From the NCBI GenBank assembly GCA_002401565.1, contig NVTL01000022.1, positions 5,921-22,068 of the forward strand: DNA of 16,148 bases, in the 5' to 3' direction. This stretch comes from Rhodospirillaceae bacterium (GTDB lineage: Bacteria; Pseudomonadota; Alphaproteobacteria; Rhodospirillales; Magnetovibrionaceae). This document shows, in pieces, positions 7,690 through 14,691 of the stretch (position 1 is the stretch's first letter; every line of letters begins with the position of its first letter). The notes under the pieces were generated by a model that saw only the letters and a list, made by a program, of their open reading frames with translations, was not told the origin of the DNA and searched no databases. Position numbers and translations under genes: made by a program.

Positions 7690-8373
7690 TTACCGGATCA
7701 CATCTGAAATTGTAATTCCAGCTGACCAGTCATAGGCCCCGCTAATGCCATCTGCGGGGGGAGGATAACGCAAGATAATCATACGAGATTCACTGCCCGC
7801 AGTTGCCGACGCCAAGGTATCCACCCATCCGGTTGCATCATTTTTCACATCGGCTGTAACACAAGAAAATGAGCCCGTAGACGTCACCGTATCGTTGGCG
7901 CCATTGGTGCCATCATTGGTGCGCAAGATTGCCCAGACTTCAAATTCAGGTGTGGGCGTTGTTGGAGCTGCATCTGTTAAATAAGCTGTTCCTGCCATAT
8001 TGCCTGCTGCTGTTGCTGTTTCACAGTTGGCTTCACAAACCACAACATAACAAAAATCCGCAGAATCACGGAGATCAACACCCAAATTACTTTCTAATAA
8101 TTGTTCGTCTTGGCTGCCCGACGTCGCCGCAATGTAATAATTACCTTCGCGTATTTTATACATGCGTTCTTTGGATGCGATTTGCATTAAATAGGGCAAA
8201 GCATCTTTGGCGCGAGCCGTTAATAAAAAATTGTTGAACAAAGGGGCGCCAAGGCTTGCCAAAACACCGATGATGACAATCACCACCATCAATTCGACTA
8301 AGGTGAAGCCTTTCTGTTTTTTTACGCTCTTAGATTTGAGGTTTATTTTTTTCATGCGTTCCATCGTCCTCAT
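7690..8373 (-). CDS. Type IV pilin-like protein (PilE/GspG/GspH-like)
   Basis: This 227-residue prepilin has a long basic leader (KKINLKSKSVKKQKG), predicted cleavage between G22 and F23, and the near-perfect class III signal FTLVELMVVIVIIGVLASLG with E27 as Glu5. The amphipathic helix continues through KERMYKIREGNYY (about 68-80), a region typical of PilE/GspG-class subunits. Cysteines cluster at C108, C113 and C117. It follows the platform gene by 14 nt and leads the four-gene minor-pilin block. Three in-frame ATGs (8373, 8364, 8355) compete. The last gives a 16-residue leader of more usual length, while the first is closest to the upstream stop. I give the longest form. Confidence 0.87.
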   Translation of the reverse strand: MRTMERMKKINLKSKSVKKQKGFTLVELMVVIVIIGVLASLGAPLFNNFLLTARAKDALPYLMQIASKERMYKIREGNYYIAATSGSQDEQLLESNLGVDLRDSADFCYVVVCEANCETATAAGNMAGTAYLTDAAPTTPTPEFEVWAILRTNDGTNGANDTVTSTGSFSCVTADVKNDATGWVDTLASATAGSESRMIILRYPPPADGISGAYDWSAGITISDVIR

Positions 8374-8387
8374 TTTCTTTTGCTGTT

Positions 8388-9428
8388 TTAGCCAACAACA
8401 TTGCCCATTTGAAAAACAGGCATAAAGATAGCAACCATCATTCCAGCGACAAAAAGTCCGGTAAACATCGTCAGCACTGGGTTGATCAATCCTGTTACCG
8501 TATCGAGCCTGTCGGCCAGCAATCGGTCAAAATAATCAGCCGAAGACAGCAACAAATCATCCAGCTTTCCGGCTTCTTCACCTGCGGCAATCATTTGCAA
8601 AACGATACCTTGGAAAATGGCATGTTCGCGAAAGGCTTGGGCTAATCCTTTGCCAATGGAAACATCGTTGGCAATGCGATAGATAATGTCACGAATATAA
8701 ATGTTGTTTGAGGCATCCCCCGCCAGAAAAAGAGCATCCAAAAGACGCACACCATTTTTCATTTGCACCGCTAAGGTCCGCAAAAAACGAGCCAAGGCCC
8801 CCATACGCCACACATTGCCCAATATGGGAATGTGTAATTTGTGTTCATCCCATAGGGCTCGCCCGTCAACGGTAGAAATCCACGTTGCAAAACCGACAAT
8901 GATCATGGCACCGCCACCGATCACCAGATACCAAGAGCTTGCCCAAAAGTCACCAATCTCCATCAAGGCTTGTGTGACCGGGGGCAATTCCTTGCCAAAA
9001 CTGCTGAACATTGTCGAAAAGCGGGGAAGAATGAAAAAAATCATTCCATTAAACACAGCAAACAAAGCGGCCATCATGAAAATCGGATACGTCATCGCAT
9101 TTTTGATTTGGCGCGTCATCTTGTCCATCACCTGTAAATATGTGGTGATTTGACCAAGAGCACTGCTCAATTGTCCTGATTCCATACCCGAACGAACAAC
9201 GTTGACAAAAATATCATCAAAAACGAGAGGATGTTTGGCTAATGAATCTCCAAAATCCAACCCATGCTTAACATCACGAGAAACCATTTCCACAACCTTG
9301 CGCAAGTGTTTTTGCGGCGTTTCTTTGGCGAGATTATCAAGCACGTCGACCAGTTGCAGACTGCTTTTCATCATGGACGAAAATTGTTCTGTAAAGATCA
9401 AAAGGTGCGTGGTTTTTACGGCTGCCAT
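8388..9428 (-). CDS. gspF: Inner-membrane platform protein (GspF/PilC family)
   Basis: This polytopic protein anchors the assembly ATPase and is thought to rotate pilin into the growing fibre. Two GspF domains are clear in its 346 residues: about 10-133, with VRSGMESGQLSSAL and a transmembrane helix at 113-134, and about 214-336, with LRTLAVQMKNGVRLLDAL, MIAAGEEAGKLDDLL and a final helix at 313-337. A central helix lies near 165-183. The family usually has about 400 residues; this one lacks much of the N-terminal cytoplasmic region that precedes the first domain. The ATG overlaps the ATPase stop by one base (TAATG), the tight coupling usual for this pair. Confidence 0.95.
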   Translation of the reverse strand: MAAVKTTHLLIFTEQFSSMMKSSLQLVDVLDNLAKETPQKHLRKVVEMVSRDVKHGLDFGDSLAKHPLVFDDIFVNVVRSGMESGQLSSALGQITTYLQVMDKMTRQIKNAMTYPIFMMAALFAVFNGMIFFILPRFSTMFSSFGKELPPVTQALMEIGDFWASSWYLVIGGGAMIIVGFATWISTVDGRALWDEHKLHIPILGNVWRMGALARFLRTLAVQMKNGVRLLDALFLAGDASNNIYIRDIIYRIANDVSIGKGLAQAFREHAIFQGIVLQMIAAGEEAGKLDDLLLSSADYFDRLLADRLDTVTGLINPVLTMFTGLFVAGMMVAIFMPVFQMGNVVG

Positions 9429-11536
9429 TAATAGCTTTCTCCCAAAACACGAATGACTTCTTCATACGTGGTGATGCCATCTTCGATCAAATGGACACCG
9501 TGACGGATCAATGTGGTCATACCAGCAGCCATAACCATATTTCGTAATTTATCAGCATTAAAATCGGGCGACATAATCAATGTTCGCGCTTCGTTGGTCA
9601 TTTCGAAAACTTCAAACACCGGGTGTCGTCCAAGGTAGCCGGTGTTCCGACAATGCAAACAACCTGTGCCTTCGAGGTATGTCAGATTATCATCGATTTT
9701 AATGCCAAGACTATCAAGACGTTCCGCAGACACGCCATCATCTTTAAGACGTTGGCGGACATCGTCGCCAGTGACTTCGACTTTACAACGTGTACAAATG
9801 CTGCGCACCAGTCGCTGTGCAATGGCCAAGGTCAACGAGTTGGCAACCAAAAACGGATCAATACCCATGTCTAGTAAACGCGTCACCACGCCAATTGCAT
9901 CATTCGTGTGAATTGTGGAAAAAACAATGTGACCCGTGAGTGAGGCCTGAATAGCCATTGAGGCCGTTTCTTTATCTCGGCACTCACCAACCATAACGAC
10001 GTCTGGATCTTGACGTAAAATGGTGCGCAGGCCCGATTCAAAAGTCAGGTCAATCTTTTCGTTGACCTGCATTTGATGAACACCTTTCAGACGGTATTCA
10101 ACGGGGTCTTCGACGGTGAGGACGTTTTTGGAATTTTTATCAATGCTGCCAAGGCAGGAATAAAGCGTTGTTGTTTTACCAGAACCCGTCGGGCCACTGA
10201 TCATGACCAAGCCATAGGGTGAATTAATTTTATCTTTGAGTAGCCTTAAATCGCGGGGCAATAAGCCTAAGCTTTCTGGTGAAGGGCGCAGGGCATTTTT
10301 ATCCAACAAGCGCATCACAATTTTTTCACCATATACTGTGGGGAAACTTGACACGCGGATGTCAATGGGGGCATCGCGAATGACCGCACCAATGCGTCCG
10401 TCCTGGGGCCGTCGACGTTCGGCAACGTCCATGCTGGAAATGATTTTAATACGGGAAGAAATTTCGGGGTGCAAACTGCGGGGCAGGGTGGTGTCATCAT
10501 GCAAAATGCCATCCACGCGGTTTCGAACCAAAAGCATTTCTTCCGTCGGTTCAATGTGAATATCTGATGCCCCCTGAATATAACCCCGATGGATCATATA
10601 ATTCACAATTTGTGGGATATCGACATTGTCGATGTTGTTTTGAATGGCCATTTCCTGATCAACACTAATATCGATGGAAATGCCAACTTCGCCTTCTTCT
10701 TCGACTTGTTGTGTTTTTAATTGATGGGATACAACGGTAAAGACATCCGGAAAGACCAAGACAATTTCAGTTTCATCGGCACCAGAACACTTTTTAATCC
10801 AATCATTCAAAGAAATGTCAAAGGGATCAATCGTGGCATAAACAATTTTTGTAGAGGTGCTATCTGCTAAAACAATAGCCCCCCAAGTTTCGACTTGGCT
10901 AAAGTTTAACCAATCCGTTTCGATGGCTTCTTTGCGCAACCAATCTTCGTCTGTGATCAAGGTGTAGTTAAATTTCTTTGCGATGAACGCGTAAACATCT
11001 TTTTTAGATTGAAGGCCTTGGTCATCGGCGAGCGTTCTAAAAAATGTGTGCCGGTGCGCCAAAGCAGAACGGGCAATACGTTCTGCGGCGAGGTCATCTA
11101 ATAATTGTTCAGATACCAACAGATCACTCATACTGTTCAGAGGCGCAGATCGCTTTGAAAGTCGATGAAGGCTGGGATCTTTTTTTGGATTAGACACAGC
11201 TGTCTGGTTCTGTGTCTTAACGGATGTGGCGACTTTCTTTTTTGAACGTCGGGTTCTTTTGGGCTTTGTTATAACCGTCGCATCATCATCATTTTGATTT
11301 TTGTTTAAATCTTTTACGACCACCGTTTGATCAGTCACATCACTTTCGGATTCCGGGAGGATAATGATGGTTTCATCTTCGTCCTTGTCAGCCACGTGCG
11401 TTTCATCTTCACCCATAGCTAGCGTGGCATCGAGTTGTTCTAAAACAGGTGCTGGATTCTTTTTCTTGGGGGTTCTCTTGCGTTTAGGGCCCTTGGTGGT
11501 TCCCGTGGTTCCGGCGGTTTTTTTAAGAGACTTCAT
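9428..11536 (-). CDS. gspE: Pilus/secretion assembly ATPase (GspE/PilB family) with a long charged N-terminal extension
   Basis: This hexameric cytoplasmic motor powers pilin assembly. In 702 residues it shows the N2 start QASDIHIEP (near 321-330), Walker A GPTGSGKTT (448-456), Asp box VLTVEDPVEYRL (472-483), Walker B DPDVVMVGECRD (510-521), His box TGHIVFSTIHTND (534-546), and a zinc tetracysteine C581/C584 with C626/C629. GECRD replaces the usual GEIRD. The first 135 residues are odd: basic blocks (KRKRTPKKK, KRTRRSKKK) flank an acidic stretch with four D-x-T-hydrophobic motifs, T46, T56, T71 and T87. These could be kinase targets read by the FHA protein of this locus; that is inference. 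A degenerate N1-like region (about 135-275) follows. AAGGTG lies 5 nt before the ATG, which fixes the start. Confidence 0.95.
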   Translation of the reverse strand: MKSLKKTAGTTGTTKGPKRKRTPKKKNPAPVLEQLDATLAMGEDETHVADKDEDETIIILPESESDVTDQTVVVKDLNKNQNDDDATVITKPKRTRRSKKKVATSVKTQNQTAVSNPKKDPSLHRLSKRSAPLNSMSDLLVSEQLLDDLAAERIARSALAHRHTFFRTLADDQGLQSKKDVYAFIAKKFNYTLITDEDWLRKEAIETDWLNFSQVETWGAIVLADSTSTKIVYATIDPFDISLNDWIKKCSGADETEIVLVFPDVFTVVSHQLKTQQVEEEGEVGISIDISVDQEMAIQNNIDNVDIPQIVNYMIHRGYIQGASDIHIEPTEEMLLVRNRVDGILHDDTTLPRSLHPEISSRIKIISSMDVAERRRPQDGRIGAVIRDAPIDIRVSSFPTVYGEKIVMRLLDKNALRPSPESLGLLPRDLRLLKDKINSPYGLVMISGPTGSGKTTTLYSCLGSIDKNSKNVLTVEDPVEYRLKGVHQMQVNEKIDLTFESGLRTILRQDPDVVMVGECRDKETASMAIQASLTGHIVFSTIHTNDAIGVVTRLLDMGIDPFLVANSLTLAIAQRLVRSICTRCKVEVTGDDVRQRLKDDGVSAERLDSLGIKIDDNLTYLEGTGCLHCRNTGYLGRHPVFEVFEMTNEARTLIMSPDFNADKLRNMVMAAGMTTLIRHGVHLIEDGITTYEEVIRVLGESY

Positions 11537-11719
11537 CCAAGCACCTTTTTTGTTTTGACGGGGTGAACATGAATAACCGTTGCCCCTATACTGATATCTT
11601 CAAACCCAATCAAGCGCTGCGCTATGACACTATAATAGCATAGGAAACATAGCTATGTAATCATGGTCTGTCGACTTGTATTCATAACATCGTTTTTCTG
11701 ATTGATCCTTAAAACTCTG
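11537..11719 (-). promoter_or_regulatory. 183-nt intergenic region upstream of the ATPase gene, with palindrome and possible -10
   Basis: This is the second largest gap in the array. It holds a perfect 12-bp palindrome ACATAGCTATGT (11647-11658), a TATTAT -10-like box on the minus strand (11637-11632) whose -35 is weak, and a compact inverted repeat AGCGC-T-GCGCT (11613-11623) downstream of it. I see no clear terminator for the kinase gene. The layout would suit an operator-controlled start for the ATPase-platform-pseudopilin unit, but only as a guess. Confidence 0.3.
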
Positions 11720-13258
11720 CTAATTATAGACGATCCGAAAGCCGATATTAGAACGGCGTTCGGCACTGTTTTCATGGCCACGAAAGGCACACCGCCCCGT
11801 AATTTCGAAATCTTGAAAACTACCGCCTCGGATAACTTTTTTATCGCTGTCGGTGATGTTTACAGGGTCTTTCGTATCGGATGATATTGATCTATAAAAT
11901 TCTGGATCATAATCATCGCGACACCATTCCCACACATTTCCGCATAAATCCCAGATACCATCGGGGTTTCGTCCGGAAAGATAGGCATTGACCGGGGTCG
12001 TGCGTTCCCAATTGTTTCCTATATTGGCTTGCGAAGATGCTGGGGATTCCATGCCCCAAGGGTATTCAGAAAATTGCAATCCTCCACGTGCGGCGCATTC
12101 CCATTGGGCTTCGCTGGGCAGGCTGGCTCCAACCCAATCGGCAAACATATTGGCTTCTTCCCACAACACGCCAACAGCAGGTTGAAGGTCTTGCCCGAAG
12201 TCTTGTGTGTCCATCAACGGTAGGCGCGGGGCGCCTGTGGCTTCGACAAATTTTCGATAATCTGCATTGGTAACGCAATAAATACCGATGCGAAAAGGGG
12301 AAAGCTCAATGCGTTTTGCCGGCTTTTCATTCGTGTTTTGTCCGGACGGTGGGCTTCCTAAATAATACTGTTCAGCTTTAACCTCGGCAACTTCAACTTC
12401 GTATTTCTGGCTTCCTTTGCCTTCCATCGATTTTGTCGATTCAACACTGACAGCATCCAGCGTTTTCAAAATTTCTAAAGTATTTTGCGGACGGTCGCGT
12501 TGTTCAAAAGCCGTCATTTGTAAAATTAGCGTATCCAAAGATGGCGGAATTAAAGGACAGTATTTACTGGGTACAGGAATGTCAGAAATTGATATTTTTA
12601 TAGGTTTCTTGGTTTTTAAAATATTACGGTTTGAATTTGGCGGTATGCGGCCTGTACAAATTTCATAAGCCATAATTCCCAACGCAAAAATATCTGTTCG
12701 CAAATCAATAGCAGATGGGTTCGACCATTGTTCTGGTGCCATATATTTGGGCGTACCCGAAACGCCATCTCCACGTGCATCGTCCAGTGTAGAAAGGCCG
12801 AAATCCATAATAACGGGCTGGAGAATTTCACCTTGTAACAAAAATACATTTGAAGGTTTAAGGTCGCGATGAACAATTTTAGAATGGGCCGTTAAAAGCG
12901 CGCGTGTCAGGCATTTCAACAGTTGTAGCCGTTCTTCCATTGTGCCCAAAATATTGTTTTGATTTTCCTTTAGCCATTTGCCAAGGTCATTACCAACCAT
13001 CAAATCCATAACGATACCGATGCCGCGTTCGCCATCATAAAGATCGTGAATTGGGCAAATATATTGATGACGTAAGCTTCGTGATATGATGACTTCACGG
13101 CGCATGCCTTCGACAAGGTTGCGATCTTTGCTGGCTTTTTGATTCAGCAGTTTAATGGCAACATGAAATTGCAGTTCTTGATCAAAAACACGGTACACAT
13201 TCGCATGCCCGCCTTTCCCAATTTTTTCCCAGTCTGTGTATCTTTGTTGTGTATCCAT
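11720..13258 (-). CDS. Ser/Thr protein kinase fused to an FGE-sulfatase (SUMF1-like) domain
   Basis: This protein-phosphorylating enzyme has no predicted membrane helix. Numbered from the TTG at 13291, it has an IGKGGHANVYRV P-loop (24-35), Lys K47 in VAIKLL, catalytic HRDLKPSN with D143, DFGLS with D163, and GTPKYMAPEQW (179-189), so the kinase should be active. A linker (about 280-325) leads to an FGE-sulfatase domain (about 326-523) with GIYCVTNADYRKF, LPSEAQWECAARGG, GNVWEWC and KVIRGGSF. The Cys expected just after GGSF is missing (QDF instead), so it is probably not a formylglycine-generating enzyme but a binding or sensory domain. I prefer ATG 13258 (512 residues) over TTG 13291 because AAGG lies 8 nt before it. 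A similar kinase, PpkA, controls type VI secretion. Targets here are unknown. Confidence 0.93.
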   Translation of the reverse strand: MDTQQRYTDWEKIGKGGHANVYRVFDQELQFHVAIKLLNQKASKDRNLVEGMRREVIISRSLRHQYICPIHDLYDGERGIGIVMDLMVGNDLGKWLKENQNNILGTMEERLQLLKCLTRALLTAHSKIVHRDLKPSNVFLLQGEILQPVIMDFGLSTLDDARGDGVSGTPKYMAPEQWSNPSAIDLRTDIFALGIMAYEICTGRIPPNSNRNILKTKKPIKISISDIPVPSKYCPLIPPSLDTLILQMTAFEQRDRPQNTLEILKTLDAVSVESTKSMEGKGSQKYEVEVAEVKAEQYYLGSPPSGQNTNEKPAKRIELSPFRIGIYCVTNADYRKFVEATGAPRLPLMDTQDFGQDLQPAVGVLWEEANMFADWVGASLPSEAQWECAARGGLQFSEYPWGMESPASSQANIGNNWERTTPVNAYLSGRNPDGIWDLCGNVWEWCRDDYDPEFYRSISSDTKDPVNITDSDKKVIRGGSFQDFEITGRCAFRGHENSAERRSNIGFRIVYN

Positions 13259-13315
13259 GTGGGCGGCCTTAAAAAAGGGGACGTTATTCAAACTAATTAA
13301 ATCAGCAAAATTAAC

Positions 13316-13921
13316 TTAACCATTATGGGCAACCGTTGCCGTGGGGGTGTTGGACAAGCAATTTCCACCCGCCACAAAAGTTGCGTTTTCAGTTATAAAG
13401 TGTCGACTGTACACCTTGCCGTGCCACGTGCTTTTAAGCGAAGGTTGGCTTGAAAAATATAGGCTTCGGGCATCCTTTGTGGCTTTGATACAAACATAAA
13501 CATCACGATTTACAGCATCAACATCGGCATTGACGACATACACCCAGCTATGCCCAGTTTTCAGTGTTAAGGTTGGTATTAACGTTGAGATACAATTCGT
13601 GGCACATCCATCAGATAAGTTTTTATAATTTGTATTGAGGCTGGCTTTAAAGGTCGCAAGGTTTAGGCCCAAATGTGAAGCTACATATTGCCGCACATTT
13701 TTGTCGATAAGATCGGTTACCAGTACAGCTTCATCAACGGCAAACGATCGCATGACATTGGTATATTGCTTCGCCGCGAAACTTGCCAAGATACCGATGA
13801 TGACAATGACAACCATCAATTCAATCAAAGTAAACCCTTGTTGCCTTGAACGACAACAAGGGTTCTTTGAAAAACAGGTTAAGCTAACTGTCGTTATTTT
13901 GCGGACGAGCAATTTGCGCAT
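13316..13921 (-). CDS. Type IV pilin with a long cysteine-containing leader
   Basis: This 201-residue prepilin has predicted cleavage between G29 and F30. Mature FTLIELMVVIVIIGILASFAA has Glu5 at E34. The leader is unusually long for a type IVa prepilin (29 residues) and includes C16, C22 and C23. There is no internal Met before the cleavage site and AAGG stands 7 nt before the ATG, so the long leader seems real. The globular part has C106, C110, C144 and C188. It lies 20 nt after the pilA stop and before the kinase gene. It may be a second structural or minor pilin. The leader codons next to the cleavage site contain an 11-bp inverted repeat. Confidence 0.85.
   Translation of the reverse strand: MRKLLVRKITTVSLTCFSKNPCCRSRQQGFTLIELMVVIVIIGILASFAAKQYTNVMRSFAVDEAVLVTDLIDKNVRQYVASHLGLNLATFKASLNTNYKNLSDGCATNCISTLIPTLTLKTGHSWVYVVNADVDAVNRDVYVCIKATKDARSLYFSSQPSLKSTWHGKVYSRHFITENATFVAGGNCLSNTPTATVAHNG
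13833..13864 (-). repeat. Perfect 11-bp inverted repeat inside pilin leader codons
   Basis: AACCCTTGTTG (13833-13843) and CAACAAGGGTT (13854-13864) are exact reverse complements around a 10-nt loop. In the mRNA they form a strong hairpin covering the last leader codons and the Gly-Phe cleavage codons of the second pilin, about 57 nt after its start codon. Confidence 0.7.
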
Positions 13922-13941
13922 TGGCTAGCCTTGTCGTTTGT

Positions 13942-14493
13942 TTATTGAGCCGCGCCTGTGGCTGCAACGCAATCACCACCATTTACGGTCGGAGCGACAT
14001 CCGTCATATAACTGGTTTTGTTATAATGACCTTCCCAGCCGACTAATCCGGTTGTGATTTCGGTGTTGCTAAACAAAATATAACCCGTTGCGCCGGTATC
14101 CGTGCCGGATGCCGTAAGGCAATATGAACCATCAGCCAAGGTGGAAATGGTGTAGGCAAATTTTGTGCCTGAGGTTGGGCTCCATGTCGTTAAAACAGAT
14201 GAAATGCCTATTGTTCCCGCTGCAATAGCCCCAGGAGTCGTCGCTGCATTTACTGTGGAGTTTTCTTGTTTTCCAGAAAGGTTTGTGTTGGCGGTCGCAA
14301 GGCCATTTAAAGACTGATAAGCTTCAATCTGTTCGGCGAGTTTGCCAAGGTTTGTAACAGCTTCTGTGGTTTTTGCACTGGTCACAAATTTAGAAAACTG
14401 AGGAATTCCGATGGCTGCAAGGATGCCGATAATGGCGACAACCACCATCAACTCAACCAGAGTAAAGCCTTTTTGTTTTTGTAATGTGTTCAT
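13942..14493 (-). CDS. pilA: Probable major type IV pilin
   Basis: This 183-residue prepilin has the classic short type IVa leader MNTLQKQKG, cleavage between G9 and F10, and mature FTLVELMVVVAIIGILAAIGIPQF with Glu5 at E14 and Pro22. It carries a standard alpha1 helix (to about 63), a Ser/Thr/Ala-rich middle, and a C-terminal C125/C175 pair bounding a 50-residue D-region. It has the strongest ribosome site of the pilins (AAAGGA, 7 nt from ATG) and the largest upstream gap (198 nt), both consistent with high expression. I therefore take it as the main fibre subunit. It could instead be a GspG-type pseudopilin, although the size favours PilA. Confidence 0.87.
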   Translation of the reverse strand: MNTLQKQKGFTLVELMVVVAIIGILAAIGIPQFSKFVTSAKTTEAVTNLGKLAEQIEAYQSLNGLATANTNLSGKQENSTVNAATTPGAIAAGTIGISSVLTTWSPTSGTKFAYTISTLADGSYCLTASGTDTGATGYILFSNTEITTGLVGWEGHYNKTSYMTDVAPTVNGGDCVAATGAAQ

Positions 14494-14691
14494 TTTGTCG
14501 TCCTTTTGGATTTAAAACATAAGCTCTACGCCATACGGCTGAAGCGTTTACTTCTTATCTGGTTTTTACGGAAAATCGTCTAAAAGCGCTGTGCGTTTCG
14601 TCACACAGCCTGAATTTTTGTATATTTTTACACCCTAAACCATAAATGCATCTTTTTTATGACATAACATAGCACATGATACGGTGAAGTA
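14494..14691 (-). promoter_or_regulatory. pilA upstream region (198 nt)
   Basis: This is the largest gap in the array, between the lipoprotein stop and pilA. It contains a hairpin (14588-14609) and AT-rich sequence on both sides. A pilA promoter is expected here, but I find no convincing sigma-70 pair. A TGGCGT element near 14535 does not have the GC spacing required for sigma-54. Confidence 0.4.
14588..14609 (-). terminator. Hairpin after the lipoprotein gene, possible weak intrinsic terminator
   Basis: On the minus strand GCTGTGTG pairs with CGCACAGC (8 bp, one G-T) around loop ACGAAA. GCTTTTAG follows, giving only a four-T tract. The hairpin sits 83 nt past the lipoprotein stop and 95 nt before the pilA start. 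It could end or attenuate upstream transcription before pilA. The short T-tract makes it weak. Confidence 0.4.

Noticed and set aside
8701..9153. A 150-codon plus-strand open frame opposite the GspF gene.
   Set aside because: Antisense to a conserved gene with intact domains; the peptide has no recognisable domain.
8256..14480. Repeated nucleotide similarity at the N-termini of the three pilin genes (near 8260-8310, 13785-13835, 14410-14470).
   Set aside because: Explained by the conserved prepilin signal sequence; not a separate DNA repeat or CRISPR-like array.
14520..14545. Possible sigma-54 promoter (TGGCGT) upstream of pilA.
   Set aside because: The GG and GC dinucleotides are not 10 nt apart and the -12 element is missing.
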